Notes: generated by a model not told the origin, from the letters alone. A stretch of DNA of 64,000 nucleotides from Oligoflexus sp. (GCA_014378195.1 JACMOC010000014.1:248001-312000); one strand, 5' to 3'. Numbered from the stretch's first letter, positions 18,208 to 27,375 are shown. A program made the numbers and translations.

Positions 18208-18963
18208 TCAGAGACTTCCTTGCCACTTTAGATTGAATAGAATTTCGGCAGTTCCATGCCTGGTCGGGTCGGCTCCTTCCCGGAGCGGTGTAAACACCTG
18301 CTCTTTGAGTTCCGGGTAGTAAGTCTCGGTCCACTGTCCCACGACCGAAACGAGACGCCCCAATCGCAACTCAAGACCCGTCGATGCTTCCAGCGCCGCC
18401 GAACTCAGGGAAGGGCCCAGGTCCCGATCAAATTTTTCCCAGCCCAGTTGAGAATTGAAAAACGGCGACACAAATTTTTTACGCCAAGGATGAAGGTCAA
18501 CACCTGCGGATATGCCCCGACGCTGAGCGTAGAGTCGACCTGACTCATCATTCGTGAAATAACGAAGTGTCTGCGTGATCGCGAGCCATGAACGTGGATA
18601 TTGGAGGAATTTGATCTGAGCGCCGAAGCCATCCTTGATCATCGATAGTCGCACCGCAGCCCCCAATTCGCCACTCTCGCCTTCATAAGATGTCTGTGGC
18701 GATCTCTTCTCAAATCGTGAAGGTTGAGGTGTCGCGGATTCGTCAACCGGATCGGTGAGAGAGGCGTGGGTTCGCGCGGCTCGGGCGCCCCGACTGGTCC
18801 CCTTCGGCGTCGGTGCCGGTACGTCCTGATCAAGGTCGGCATCGTTTGTGGCCGGTTCAATAGGGAGCGAAGCACGAGGCATCGCGGCGTAAGCGGTTGG
18901 CAACGTCACAAATGACATCAAAATTTGGATGCAAGTCCGAGCGATCACGACGCTTTTTGACAC
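18208..18963 (-). CDS. Exported protein, probable outer-membrane barrel
   Basis: A 251-residue protein with a signal peptide cleaved near residue 26 (LPTAYAA-MP). Residues 27-90 are a low-complexity Pro/Thr/Arg linker. From about 95 the sequence alternates aromatic and polar residues in strands (WLAITQTLRYF, VSPFFNSQLGWEKF, VVGQWTETYY), as in a small eight-stranded barrel. No family is recognised. It is transcribed toward the VWA lipoprotein gene on the same strand, 104 bases away. Confidence 0.55.
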   Translation of the reverse strand: MSKSVVIARTCIQILMSFVTLPTAYAAMPRASLPIEPATNDADLDQDVPAPTPKGTSRGARAARTHASLTDPVDESATPQPSRFEKRSPQTSYEGESGELGAAVRLSMIKDGFGAQIKFLQYPRSWLAITQTLRYFTNDESGRLYAQRRGISAGVDLHPWRKKFVSPFFNSQLGWEKFDRDLGPSLSSAALEASTGLELRLGRLVSVVGQWTETYYPELKEQVFTPLREGADPTRHGTAEILFNLKWQGSL

Positions 18964-19159
18964 GGCGAGGCCTCTTTATGGGTCCGGATGGAGCATGATG
19001 GAGTTAGGATCTAGGTATATTTTACTCGGTTCGGGGCAAAATAGGAAAAGTCCCCCCCCTATCTTTCCATATCGGAGCACCCTATAGCTTTTTCCGAGGT
19101 TCGGGCGTATAACCTACTGCTGTTTTGGATACATATTGGAAGAACAAGGAGTAGGGATC

Positions 19160-20155
19160 ATGACACTTAGAGTTGGCATCAACGGTTTTGGTCGCATCGG
19201 TCGTGTCGTAATGAGGGCAGCCCTTAAGCGTAAAGATATCGAAGTTGTTCACATCAACGATCTCACTGATACAAAAACGCTGGCGCACCTTCTCAAGTAC
19301 GACTCGGTTCACGGTACGCTCGACGCAACGGTCGAAGCGGCTGAAGGCGCTTTGATCGTTAACGGCAAAAAAATCACCGTTTCCGCTATCAAAAACCCGG
19401 CTGAACTCCCATGGGGCGCTAACAAAGTCGAAATCGTTTTTGAATCGACCGGTATTTTCCGTGAGCGTCATCAAGCTGACCTCCACATCAAAGCCGGCGC
19501 GAAAAAAGTCCTCATTTCAGCTCCGGCTAAAGGCGAAGACCTTACCGTTGTCCTGGGCGTAAACCACGATAAATTGAAATCCGAAATGACTGTCGTATCG
19601 AATGGCAGCTGTACGACCAACTGTCTTGCCCCGGTGGCGAAAGTCCTCAATGACAAATTTGGTATCGAATGCGGTCAGATGACGACGATCCACAGTTATA
19701 CAAACGATCAACAACTCCTTGACCTGCCGCACTCGGACCTCCGTCGCGCGCGCGCCGCAGCTGTTAACATGATCCCGACTTCGACCGGTGCAGCCGCTGC
19801 AATCGGCCTTGTATTGCCCGAGCTCAAAGGCAAACTCGATGGTATTTCCATTCGCGTTCCCACTCCCAACGTTTCGCTTGTCGACCTCACTGTCACAGTG
19901 AAAAAAGACACGACCGTTGCCGAAGTGAACAAAGCGCTCAAAGAAGCCTCGGAAGGTTATTTGAAAGGCATTATGAACTACACAACAGAACTCCTCGTAT
20001 CCTCGGACTTCAATGGTTCGGCGGCTTCGAGCACTGTCGATTCGGACAGCACTATGGTTGTTGGCGGCCGTATGGTTAAAGTCCTGGCTTGGTACGACAA
20101 TGAGTCGGGCTTTAGCAATCGCATGTTGGACGTAGCTGTCTTGATGGCTAAGTAA
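19160..20155 (+). CDS. gap: Glyceraldehyde-3-phosphate dehydrogenase, type I
   Basis: A 331-residue glycolytic enzyme that oxidises glyceraldehyde 3-phosphate to 1,3-bisphosphoglycerate with NAD. The NAD-binding start [11 protein letters not shown] is at residues 5-15; the catalytic Cys151 lies in [12 protein letters not shown] and its His partner in TTIHSYT. Asp in HINDL suggests NAD rather than NADP preference. ATG 19160 is chosen because AAGGAG (19146-19151) stands 8 bases upstream and the protein then matches the family N-terminus; a start at 19136 would add eight unmatched residues. A strong terminator follows. Confidence 0.97.
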   Translation: MTLRVGINGFGRIGRVVMRAALKRKDIEVVHINDLTDTKTLAHLLKYDSVHGTLDATVEAAEGALIVNGKKITVSAIKNPAELPWGANKVEIVFESTGIFRERHQADLHIKAGAKKVLISAPAKGEDLTVVLGVNHDKLKSEMTVVSNGSCTTNCLAPVAKVLNDKFGIECGQMTTIHSYTNDQQLLDLPHSDLRRARAAAVNMIPTSTGAAAAIGLVLPELKGKLDGISIRVPTPNVSLVDLTVTVKKDTTVAEVNKALKEASEGYLKGIMNYTTELLVSSDFNGSAASSTVDSDSTMVVGGRMVKVLAWYDNESGFSNRMLDVAVLMAK

Positions 20156-20164
20156 CTGACGCAA

Positions 20165-20211
20165 TTAACACCGAGGGCGGGACCCCTTCCCTCCTCGGTG
20201 TTAAAATATTT
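20165..20211 (+). terminator. Rho-independent terminator of gap
   Basis: TTAACACCGAGG (20165-20176) pairs perfectly with CCTCGGTGTTAA (20193-20204), followed by AATATTT. It lies 9 bases beyond the gap stop. Confidence 0.85.
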
Positions 20212-20307
20212 CCCGCACCACGAAAAATTATGAGACATTGGGGCAAATGTTTTTCAACGACGCCAACGCCTTTGAGTTACGACTTAGAGCCTTCTGATGA
20301 GGTAGAC

Positions 20308-20718
20308 ATGAGCAAGAATTCGGAAAATCTCGTCACTCTGACCCGCAAGGAAGTTCTTGAACTTCTTGCTGAGACGAAGACCCTTGCCAATTTCGACATG
20401 CGAAAAGCCAATTTAGTAAAGATCGACTTCTCAGGCTGCGACCTGCGCGAAGCCAATCTCTCCTATGCCAACCTCAAAGATGCTTTATTCCGTGATGCAG
20501 ACCTTAGGGGCACATCGCTTTGGAGCGCCAACCTTGAGGGTGCAGACTTCACAGGAGCCAACCTGGAAGATGCCGATCTTGACTATTCAAAATTGCGAGG
20601 CGCGATCCTTTATCGAGCCAATATTCGCCGCGCGACACTTCCCACCGAATTGATTTCGCGCGAAGACATCATGGCTTCGGTTCAAACCGGCTGCAAAGTT
20701 GGTGTGAAAAGAGTCTGA
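20308..20718 (+). CDS. Pentapeptide repeat protein
   Basis: A 136-residue protein. About residues 34-115 consist of tandem A(D/N)LxX-type repeats (KANLVKIDFSG, REANLSYANL, ADLRGTSLWSANLEG, GANLEDADLD), which fold into a right-handed quadrilateral beta-helix. Some members mimic DNA and protect gyrase, but most have no known role, and nothing here decides. The ATG at 20308 has GAGGT upstream; a longer frame from 20230 lacks a binding site. It is the first gene of a tight cluster with the flavoreductase (22 bases away) and xseAB. Confidence 0.8.
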   Translation: MSKNSENLVTLTRKEVLELLAETKTLANFDMRKANLVKIDFSGCDLREANLSYANLKDALFRDADLRGTSLWSANLEGADFTGANLEDADLDYSKLRGAILYRANIRRATLPTELISREDIMASVQTGCKVGVKRV

Positions 20719-20740
20719 TTATTTGTTGAGGAGTCAAGCT

Positions 20741-21436
20741 TTGCCCCCCCATTTCTTAGCTACGCTCGTTCATTACGAACGAATAGGCGAACGTTACGGC
20801 ATTCTTCGCTTAAAGCCTGAAGGCGAACAATGGACGCATAATCCCGGACAATATACGAAAATCCTGTTCGGGACCGGTGCTTTGTCGTTTGCTAAGACTT
20901 ACAGCATAGCGTCTGCCATGCGCGCTGACGGCGTTTTAGATTTCTGCATACAGCTGAACGACCCACAACTCCTCGATGACGAGAAACAGTGGGAAGTCGG
21001 TAAGACTCAATTTTCTCTGACGAAGCCTGCCGGGAAGTTTTATTTACCGAACTACGCGAGCCCCGTGATTTTACTCGCCGGCGGCTCAGGGGTAACACCC
21101 TTGAAAGCGATACTCGAAGACCGTTTGACCAACGGAGATCCTAAAGCGTTGAGCTTGCTCCTTTACGGTTGCGGGGATGATGCTGAAATTCCATTTCACG
21201 ATGATCTCAAATCGTTGAGTGCACGTCATTCACAGTTTGCTGTGAGATTTTTCGCGGAAAAACGAGCGGATAAAAGTCGGGCCGAAGTTGGTCGCCCCCT
21301 CGATGTTTTATCCACACTTATCGATACTAAAGCCGAGTATCTGATGTGTGGACCGCCTTCCTTTATGGAAGCGGCGCGGGCACAATTGACTCAAGCAGGC
21401 ATTTCGTCTCAGCAGATTCATCAAGACCGCTACTAG
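20741..21436 (+). CDS. Ferredoxin-NADP reductase-like FAD oxidoreductase
   Basis: A 231-residue flavoprotein of the FNR superfamily without an iron-sulphur domain. An FAD-binding beta-barrel includes NPGQYTKILF and KTYSIAS (the RxYS-type FAD motif), then an NAD(P) domain with LAGGSGVTPLKAIL and the C-terminal CGPPSFM. It transfers electrons between NAD(P)H and an unidentified acceptor. The start is TTG 20741, preceded by GAGGAG at a 7-base spacing; TTG 20723 would put the binding site inside the gene. It lies between the pentapeptide gene and xseA (15-base gap), apparently in one operon. Confidence 0.8.
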   Translation: MPPHFLATLVHYERIGERYGILRLKPEGEQWTHNPGQYTKILFGTGALSFAKTYSIASAMRADGVLDFCIQLNDPQLLDDEKQWEVGKTQFSLTKPAGKFYLPNYASPVILLAGGSGVTPLKAILEDRLTNGDPKALSLLLYGCGDDAEIPFHDDLKSLSARHSQFAVRFFAEKRADKSRAEVGRPLDVLSTLIDTKAEYLMCGPPSFMEAARAQLTQAGISSQQIHQDRY

Positions 21437-21451
21437 TGGTGGGCCAGAGCT

Positions 21452-23413
21452 ATGTCTGTCTATTATGTCCTCGGAACTGAGACCATCCTCGTCAAAGGCA
21501 AGACTTACCCCTATCGGGAGGTCATGCGATCCCTCGGTGCTCAATACAATGCGGGCGACAAAAGTTGGCTCGTGCCGAACACGCCCGACAACGTGGCAAA
21601 AGTAGGCGAACTCTGCAAAAGCGTGGGCGGTGGCCTTATCAAGGAAACCACCTTCAGCCCCCAACCCTCATCGTTGCCTTCACCTATCGCGCCCGCTTAT
21701 GCGAGCCCTAAAAACTCTGGTACACCAACTACGCTTTCCACCTATCAATCGCCCTCTTTGCCCTCAAAATCGCTTGGGATAGAGCTTGAGTCGGAGGCCG
21801 TAGCGAAGGCTTCAGACGGTTATTCAATTGCCGAACTTATGCGCCAGGCGCAGTTGAGCATCGCCCAGAGCTTCCCCCGAAGTCTTTGGGTGATAGGCGA
21901 GATCCAAAACATTCGCTGGCATGCCACAGGCGTGTATTTTCAACTGGCAGACAGCAAAGAAGGGGGTTCGGGATCGGCGACCGTTACCGTGAACGCAACT
22001 CTCTGGCGAAGTCAGCTTAAAGATCTCGAACGAAAATTCGGTGAGACTCTTAGAGAGGTCATGCAGGATGGATTTCGAGTGCGGGTTCTCGCCGATTTGA
22101 CTCTTTTTAAAGATCGCGGTCAACTGAGTCTTCAGATTCAAAGCATCGATCCCAATTTCACCAAGGGCTCGCTGGCGCTGGCGCGCGAAAAACTTCTAAA
22201 AGAACTCAGGGCCAAAGGCCTCGACCGTTCCAATAAATCGCTGCTTTTGACGCCATTTCCTTTTAAAATTGGCCTATTGAGTGCCGAAGATTCCCGGGCC
22301 AAATCCGACTTCATCGATCAATTAAAAGTCTACGGATTTCCAGGCTCTGTTCTATTCCTACCGTGTCAGATGCAGGGCGAAAGCACTCTTCGCGATGTTG
22401 TTGCGGGCATCAAAGAGCTACAAAAATCCGGTTGTGATCTCATCGTAATGACACGCGGCGGCGGAAGTGCTGCGGATTTAAGATGGTTCGACAGCCCCGA
22501 AATCGCTTATGCGATTGTCGAAGCGAAGATTCCTATCCTCGCAGCGATCGGTCACCACGAGGACGTGTGCGTCGCCGAAGAGATCTGTTTCCAACGCGAA
22601 AAAACACCGACGGCTGCGGCCGACTTTATTATTACTCTTTTCCAGAAAACGCGCGAACGTCTTGATCAACTCGGCCTTGTTCTCGACAAATCATTGAATG
22701 AACGCGTGAAACTCTTCGACTCCTATCTCCTGCAGCTCACAGAAAAGATGCGAGCCGGGGCGACCCATCATTTAAATGATCAACGACGTTTGATCGACCA
22801 TGCGGATGCCAGCCTCGAACTCAACTGGCAACGCCGTGTTCTGCAGTGGACCTCGCGCCTCGCCCAGCAGCAAAGCAGCCTCGGGCAGGGCTTGAGCCTT
22901 AGGCTCGATCGGGAACAAGCGCGACTCGATCAGAAGCGAACGAGCATCACACAGTCTCTCGATCTTAGAATCCAGCGTGAGTTATCAAAACTCGAACATG
23001 CAAAATCCGCCCTATTTCAGGCATTGAATCTCAAGGTTCACAAAGAGATCTCACGTATAGAGCAACATAGGTCTGCCCTTCAAAGCAAAGCCCTCCTGCA
23101 GACCGAACGTCTCGAAACGCGAGTCAGAGATATTGCCAAAGACTTGAAACGAACGGGCAGTCAAAGTCTGCAAGCGACCGAGCAGGCGCTCGCGAGGGCA
23201 GAGGCTTCCATCAAACAGAAGGATCCCCAACCATGGCTTGCCCAGGGCTGGACTCAACTCGAAAGTGAACACGGACTCGTTCGTCTCGGCAGGCCCCTCA
23301 GCATCGGCCAGACTCTCAAGGCGCGTTTAGTGGATAGCCTTGTCGAGCTAAGCGTAAAGAGTGTTCACGTTCCGACACATGAAGAAGCCCATAATCTAAA
23401 GCAAGGAGAATGA
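21452..23413 (+). CDS. xseA: Exodeoxyribonuclease VII large subunit with extra N-terminal domain
   Basis: A 653-residue catalytic subunit that degrades single-stranded DNA to acid-soluble oligomers. Family sequence begins only near residue 125: an OB-fold (YSIAELMRQAQLSI...LWVIGEIQNI), the catalytic domain (IGLLSAEDSRAKSDFIDQL, MTRGGGSAADLRWFDS, AIGHHEDVCVAEE) and a long C-terminal coiled coil with repeated heptads (about 430-600). The first 60 residues are an added module (LGAQYNAGDKSWLVP) like the small fold in some primase and helicase proteins, followed by a Ser/Pro linker. Usual XseA proteins are about 400-460 residues. xseB follows after 3 bases. Confidence 0.93.
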   Translation: MSVYYVLGTETILVKGKTYPYREVMRSLGAQYNAGDKSWLVPNTPDNVAKVGELCKSVGGGLIKETTFSPQPSSLPSPIAPAYASPKNSGTPTTLSTYQSPSLPSKSLGIELESEAVAKASDGYSIAELMRQAQLSIAQSFPRSLWVIGEIQNIRWHATGVYFQLADSKEGGSGSATVTVNATLWRSQLKDLERKFGETLREVMQDGFRVRVLADLTLFKDRGQLSLQIQSIDPNFTKGSLALAREKLLKELRAKGLDRSNKSLLLTPFPFKIGLLSAEDSRAKSDFIDQLKVYGFPGSVLFLPCQMQGESTLRDVVAGIKELQKSGCDLIVMTRGGGSAADLRWFDSPEIAYAIVEAKIPILAAIGHHEDVCVAEEICFQREKTPTAAADFIITLFQKTRERLDQLGLVLDKSLNERVKLFDSYLLQLTEKMRAGATHHLNDQRRLIDHADASLELNWQRRVLQWTSRLAQQQSSLGQGLSLRLDREQARLDQKRTSITQSLDLRIQRELSKLEHAKSALFQALNLKVHKEISRIEQHRSALQSKALLQTERLETRVRDIAKDLKRTGSQSLQATEQALARAEASIKQKDPQPWLAQGWTQLESEHGLVRLGRPLSIGQTLKARLVDSLVELSVKSVHVPTHEEAHNLKQGE

Positions 23414-23416
23414 TAG

Positions 23417-23626
23417 ATGACACAGGAATCATTGAATTATCAGAAGATGCTGGAAGAAGTGGAAGGAATAGTTCGGTCCATTACGAGTCCGGAACTTGAT
23501 CTCGACCGGATGGTGAATCAAGTGGAACGCGGTTATGAGCTGATCCGGCTTATGCGTCTTCGTCTTGATGAGACTAAAACGAAGATCGACCAATTGCATC
23601 AACGTTACGAAACCAAAGAATCCTAA
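23417..23626 (+). CDS. xseB: Exodeoxyribonuclease VII small subunit
   Basis: A 69-residue helical protein that forms the multimeric stalk around XseA. The family pattern is clear: NYQKMLEEVEGIVRSI, SPELDLDRMVNQVERGYELI and a C-terminal helix. Length is normal. It starts 3 bases after xseA with AAGGAGA upstream, and its stop is 8 bases from the convergent small lipoprotein gene. Confidence 0.92.
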   Translation: MTQESLNYQKMLEEVEGIVRSITSPELDLDRMVNQVERGYELIRLMRLRLDETKTKIDQLHQRYETKES

Positions 23627-23634
23627 GCGGTACC

Positions 23635-23856
23635 TTATTTGCGATTGTGACCGCAGTTAGTCAGGCTATCGCCCTGCTCCTGCGAACATTTTGAAGTTGC
23701 ATTGAGACCTACATCGTCACTCGCTTCGTCTGGGGTGCCGCTCCCCTCTTCTTCTACCGACGGCACAACAAACGCTTCGCGTGCATGCATGCGAGTCGGT
23801 GTCGTCGCGCACGAAACAGAAAGGAGGAGCAAAGCTACTGTCGATAGAATTCTCAT
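23635..23856 (-). CDS. Small lipoprotein
   Basis: A 73-residue protein. From ATG 23856 the N-terminus is a compact lipoprotein signal (MRILSTVALLLLSVSC), with lipidated Cys16; an upstream ATG at 23886 would bury it. The mature part is short, acidic, and holds two further Cys residues (KCSQEQ, NCGHN) that may form a disulphide. No family recognised. Convergent with xseB. Confidence 0.55.
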   Translation of the reverse strand: MRILSTVALLLLSVSCATTPTRMHAREAFVVPSVEEEGSGTPDEASDDVGLNATSKCSQEQGDSLTNCGHNRK

Positions 23857-24076
23857 AGGGCTCCAATCTTGAGGAAAAAACTTCATCCGGGTGCTTTATA
23901 CTTACCACTTCGTCTGATCCGCCCTAAAAGTTGAGCTTTATTATAAACACTCTTTTTTAGGCTGTTGTTTCATCCTCTTAGAATTTACTCAAACCCAACC
24001 GAAATCTCTTTACCTCCTTGAAAAGAGTCTTAGTTTACCAAAAAATGAACATGGGCGATTTAAACAGGTTGCTGGC

Positions 24077-24105
24077 TTGTCTTAATACCGAAGACTCTCT
24101 ATAAT
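24077..24105 (+). promoter_or_regulatory. Promoter of the lipoprotein/vitellogenin-like pair
   Basis: TTGTCT (24077-24082) and a perfect TATAAT (24100-24105) are separated by 17 bases, about 85 bases before the start at 24191. The -10 overlaps the left arm of an inverted repeat. Confidence 0.6.
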
Positions 24106-24169
24106 TTCTAGAAAATAAACGCTCTCAATAAATTTCAAAAATGGTTGTGAAACACACTCTAGAAATTAT
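24101..24169. repeat. 12-base inverted repeat over a promoter
   Basis: ATAATTTCTAGA (24101-24112) and TCTAGAAATTAT (24158-24169) are exact reverse complements separated by 45 bases. The left arm covers the -10 and start site of the promoter; the right arm ends 21 bases before the gene. The remaining bases of the 334-base gap (23857-24190) show nothing else. Confidence 0.7.
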
Positions 24170-24190
24170 CGGCAATGGGGATAACGCGCA

Positions 24191-25513
24191 ATGCAAAACG
24201 CAGTACTACGTTTAGCGAGTACGGTCTGCTTAACCTCGATATTAATCACTTCCTGTAAACCATCCAACACGGAATCTTCCGAGAGCTCGGGTTTTACGCC
24301 ACAAAAGGGTCAAGCGAGTACGGCAGTGGATAACGCTATCGCCTTTCCGGTCGGTACTATTCCGAAACCCATTATTTTCAACCTTGCGGCCGAGCTGAAG
24401 AAAAAATTAGGCAATGACCCCTTTAAAAATAACATCGATGCCAATAACCAATATTTCTACGTTTCGTCCGACGGCGAGACTTCCGCTAAGAGGACGATAG
24501 CCCGCTCAATTCAGATCAATAATAAAGACGCCGATATCAAGACCGAAAAATTCCGTGTTCAATCCAATTTTATCGTCGATACGGATGAAACCCGAAGCGA
24601 AGTATCCGCTAAGTGGTTTATTGATGCCTTTACCCTCGAACGTCTCATCGCATCAGGGGCAGGTAAAGATGTCCATTCCGCGGAAATCACCATGCAGGCG
24701 GGTTTTACGTCGACAGGGGCGACATTTGGGAAAACAACAATCAAAGTTTTTGGATCGGGCGTTATTACCAATGCAGCCACCGCAGCCAATCCGAATTTTG
24801 ACCTTCCGAGTAAAAGCTTTCGTCTAGGAACGTCAGTACCGATCTTTGGGCTCCCAAAGCTTGGTGTTTCAGCAGGGGTCGCTTTTCAAGGAACGCTTGG
24901 AGCCCAAGCCAAGCTCGACGCTTCTGTCAAAGAAGAACTTAGCGTTGCTTTCATTCCCACCGTAGATTTCGGCCTGAATCTAGTGGCGGCAAAGGCCGAA
25001 GCAGGAACGTTTGCTAAAGTCGAAGTCGGCGGCAATCTCTCGATCATGGAAGCTAATTTCCCTTCTATAATTACAATCGGTGGGAAGCAAATGGGGAAAG
25101 TCAGCCCCTACGCAAACTTCACTTACAAGACACCTGCGCTCAATCTCCTGAAAGGTTCGCTTTATTTCTTGGCCAAAGTGGGCACAGGGGGGCTTTCAAA
25201 ACTGATAAATGCGGACTTCTGGCTGCCGTTCGGCGATCAGAATTTGACCTACAAATCAAACCTCTGGGTTGCAAAAAACGCTTGGAAATCAATCAACCTG
25301 AATGGTGATATCGGGCAGAGCATCGTCAGCCCTAAAGCCTGCGCCACAGATATCAATGCACAGCTAGCAACCGTAACCAAAAACACCGCGAAAGACACCG
25401 CTCTTAAAAAGAAGTTGGGCGTCGCTGCTATCACAAATCTCAAAGTGATGGCCATGAAAGCCAAAGCCAAGACAGGCTGCTCAAAAACGAGCACTACACA
25501 GGTGAAAAAATGA
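24191..25513 (+). CDS. Lipoprotein of unknown function, operon partner of the HEAT protein
   Basis: A 440-residue lipoprotein; the signal peptide ends in LITSC (Cys22). Residues about 55-220 are mixed beta; 220-330 are Gly/Ala/Val-rich with amphipathic strands (LGVSAGVAFQGTLGAQAKLDASVKE), which could be a beta-barrel or lipid-binding half-barrel; the tail is Lys-rich with two Cys. No family recognised. Its stop overlaps an ATG at 25510, and the next gene most likely starts at 25534, so both are expressed from the promoter at 24.1 kb. Shared expression with a vitellogenin-like protein suggests a lipid-related role (inference). Confidence 0.65.
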   Translation: MQNAVLRLASTVCLTSILITSCKPSNTESSESSGFTPQKGQASTAVDNAIAFPVGTIPKPIIFNLAAELKKKLGNDPFKNNIDANNQYFYVSSDGETSAKRTIARSIQINNKDADIKTEKFRVQSNFIVDTDETRSEVSAKWFIDAFTLERLIASGAGKDVHSAEITMQAGFTSTGATFGKTTIKVFGSGVITNAATAANPNFDLPSKSFRLGTSVPIFGLPKLGVSAGVAFQGTLGAQAKLDASVKEELSVAFIPTVDFGLNLVAAKAEAGTFAKVEVGGNLSIMEANFPSIITIGGKQMGKVSPYANFTYKTPALNLLKGSLYFLAKVGTGGLSKLINADFWLPFGDQNLTYKSNLWVAKNAWKSINLNGDIGQSIVSPKACATDINAQLATVTKNTAKDTALKKKLGVAAITNLKVMAMKAKAKTGCSKTSTTQVKK

Positions 25514-25533
25514 AAAGTCAGAAAGGAATAACC

Positions 25534-27291
25534 ATGAAAACCCTATGGATTGTCATTTTTGGTTTGTTTATCACTCTCGCCATCTCCGCCCTGATCGAGC
25601 GTCAATCAAGCCCCTCAAATGCTGGGGGGTTACCGAAAACCGCCCTAAGTCCGAGCGTTGCGGCGAATTACTCCGTTGAGCTGCACATGACCATGAAAAA
25701 AAGAGGCGAAGCCAAAACAGAAGGCGTTCTCCTGCTAGGAACACTTGCCCAGGCAACGAATCCGAATGCCGAGCTGATCACCGAGTGGGTCTCGCTCAAT
25801 AAATTCGAAGTGGCCGGCGTGCCCGTCGATAATCTCATAATATCGTCCATGCTTCATAAACCTTCCATTTCGAGCGTTGAAGGCCGCGGCATGAGTCACC
25901 TCATTGCGAAGGATTTTCCTGAAGACTATATGGGCCTACAGCTCAACTTGCTTGAGAAAATTATCATCCCCGAAGAGCCAGCCGACCACATGCCTCTCGT
26001 CCAAACCGAAAGTGACGAAATGGGCCGCTATAATGTCCGATATTCCTTTGACGAAGAGAAAAAGATAACTAAGACTTGGATTCAATCCCATCTTTCAAAC
26101 ATAAAAGTCGATTCCAAATACAACTCTATCGTTTATGGATTCGATCAGGCAGGGACTTTAAAATCTGCTGTTGGTCATATCGTCCTTCATAGCTCGGAAC
26201 CAGAGCAGATTGAATATGATACCCAGTTATCGGTCCAACGCCTGGAGGGTAGCCATTTGCCGCTGACTGCCCTTGTTGATAAAGTGAACATGCGAAGACT
26301 CAGTGTGCAGGACATTCATACCATCGCTGCTAAAGAAACCGTATCCTCTGATCCCGAGTCTGCGCTTTCACTTGCGGAAGCCTTATCAAAATTGGATCTG
26401 TTAACAAGCAATTCTGAATATCTCGATGAACTGAAAATCGCCCGGGCTTTAGACGAAAGTCTACTCAGCGGGAATGCAAACGCAATCCACCTCATTACTG
26501 ACAAGATTTTGGCTATTTCGGAACGGGACGAATCATCGAAGCGCCGCGTTGCCGTTCTTTTTGGTGCGCTTTCTGCGAGTCATGACTCCGTCGTCGCTGA
26601 CGCCCTGAGTGTGCTTGCTCAGAAATCCTGCCCTGATAGTTACTGCAAACAACAGGCGATCGTTTCGATGAGCTTCGTGGGTGCTCCAAGTGCTGTCAAT
26701 GCCCAACAAATGCTCGAAATTGCGGAGTCCAGTCCTGATCCGGACCTCCAAAGCTCTGCTTTTCTCGCAGCAGGCAATATCGGAGGAAAGCTTGGGGGAA
26801 ATGTCCCGGAATTATCAAACGCACTCATTAAAGACTACAATCAGGAAAAGGATGACACGAAGAAGTCCAATATTCTGATGGCTATGGGTAATCATGGAAG
26901 CTCCGACTATATAGGGACTCTGGAAAAAAGTGCCCAAAGCGAGGATATATTAGTGCGTGCGAGTGCCCTCTACGGAATGCGTAATCTAGCCAGTGACCGC
27001 ACCACGGGCGTTCTCGTAGAAGCGGCTCAAAGGGAGGATAGCCTGATCGTAAACTCCGAAATACTAGGGGCTCTGGCTTACCGTAATCTCACGGGAGACG
27101 ATTACTCTAAAATAGCTGACAAATTTGCCAAGCTCGAGAATAAGGATCTCCAAGATCAAGCGGTTGGGCTGTTGTTGTCAGGTTATAGGGCTCATGATGA
27201 AGCAGCCGAAGCCTCGCTGAAACGCTTTCAGACGGAAACTTCGCTCGATGAGGTGAAGACATATATCGCTACAGAGTTGAAGGCTCGCTAA
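25534..27291 (+). CDS. Exported vitellogenin-N-like protein with HEAT repeats
   Basis: A 585-residue protein anchored or secreted by an N-terminal hydrophobic segment (TLWIVIFGLFITLAISAL). Residues about 45-245 are beta-rich and carry a pattern like the N-sheet of eukaryotic large lipid-transfer proteins: EMGRYNVRYSFDEEKKITKTW followed by YGFDQAGTLKSAVGHIVL. Residues about 300-580 are a helical solenoid of HEAT-like repeats (SPDPDLQSSAFLAAGNIGG, EDILVRASALYGMRNLA). This order matches the vitellogenin N domain. ATG 25534 has AAAGGA 7 bases upstream; ATG 25510 has none. Lipid transfer is inference; HEAT repeats are certain. Confidence 0.65.
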   Translation: MKTLWIVIFGLFITLAISALIERQSSPSNAGGLPKTALSPSVAANYSVELHMTMKKRGEAKTEGVLLLGTLAQATNPNAELITEWVSLNKFEVAGVPVDNLIISSMLHKPSISSVEGRGMSHLIAKDFPEDYMGLQLNLLEKIIIPEEPADHMPLVQTESDEMGRYNVRYSFDEEKKITKTWIQSHLSNIKVDSKYNSIVYGFDQAGTLKSAVGHIVLHSSEPEQIEYDTQLSVQRLEGSHLPLTALVDKVNMRRLSVQDIHTIAAKETVSSDPESALSLAEALSKLDLLTSNSEYLDELKIARALDESLLSGNANAIHLITDKILAISERDESSKRRVAVLFGALSASHDSVVADALSVLAQKSCPDSYCKQQAIVSMSFVGAPSAVNAQQMLEIAESSPDPDLQSSAFLAAGNIGGKLGGNVPELSNALIKDYNQEKDDTKKSNILMAMGNHGSSDYIGTLEKSAQSEDILVRASALYGMRNLASDRTTGVLVEAAQREDSLIVNSEILGALAYRNLTGDDYSKIADKFAKLENKDLQDQAVGLLLSGYRAHDEAAEASLKRFQTETSLDEVKTYIATELKAR

Positions 27292-27330
27292 GTAGATTGT
27301 TTGCTATTTGCCGCCCTAAACTAAAAAAAA

Positions 27331-27356
27331 GCTCTCCAATACAGAGAGCGTTTTTT
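27331..27356. terminator. Bidirectional terminator between convergent genes
   Basis: GCTCTC (27331-27336) pairs with GAGAGC (27344-27349); an A run (27323-27330) precedes and TTTTTT (27351-27356) follows, so it can stop both the HEAT gene and the minus-strand cytochrome gene. Confidence 0.8.
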
Positions 27357-27375
27357 GTTTGTACAAAATTCTCAA

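Noticed and set aside
19517-20164. Open frame of over 200 codons antisense to gap
   Set aside because: gap is unambiguous; long antisense frames are common over strongly codon-biased genes.
24101-24169. Inverted repeat read as ends of a miniature transposon
   Set aside because: There is no flanking target duplication, and a 69-base element over a promoter is better explained as a regulatory site.
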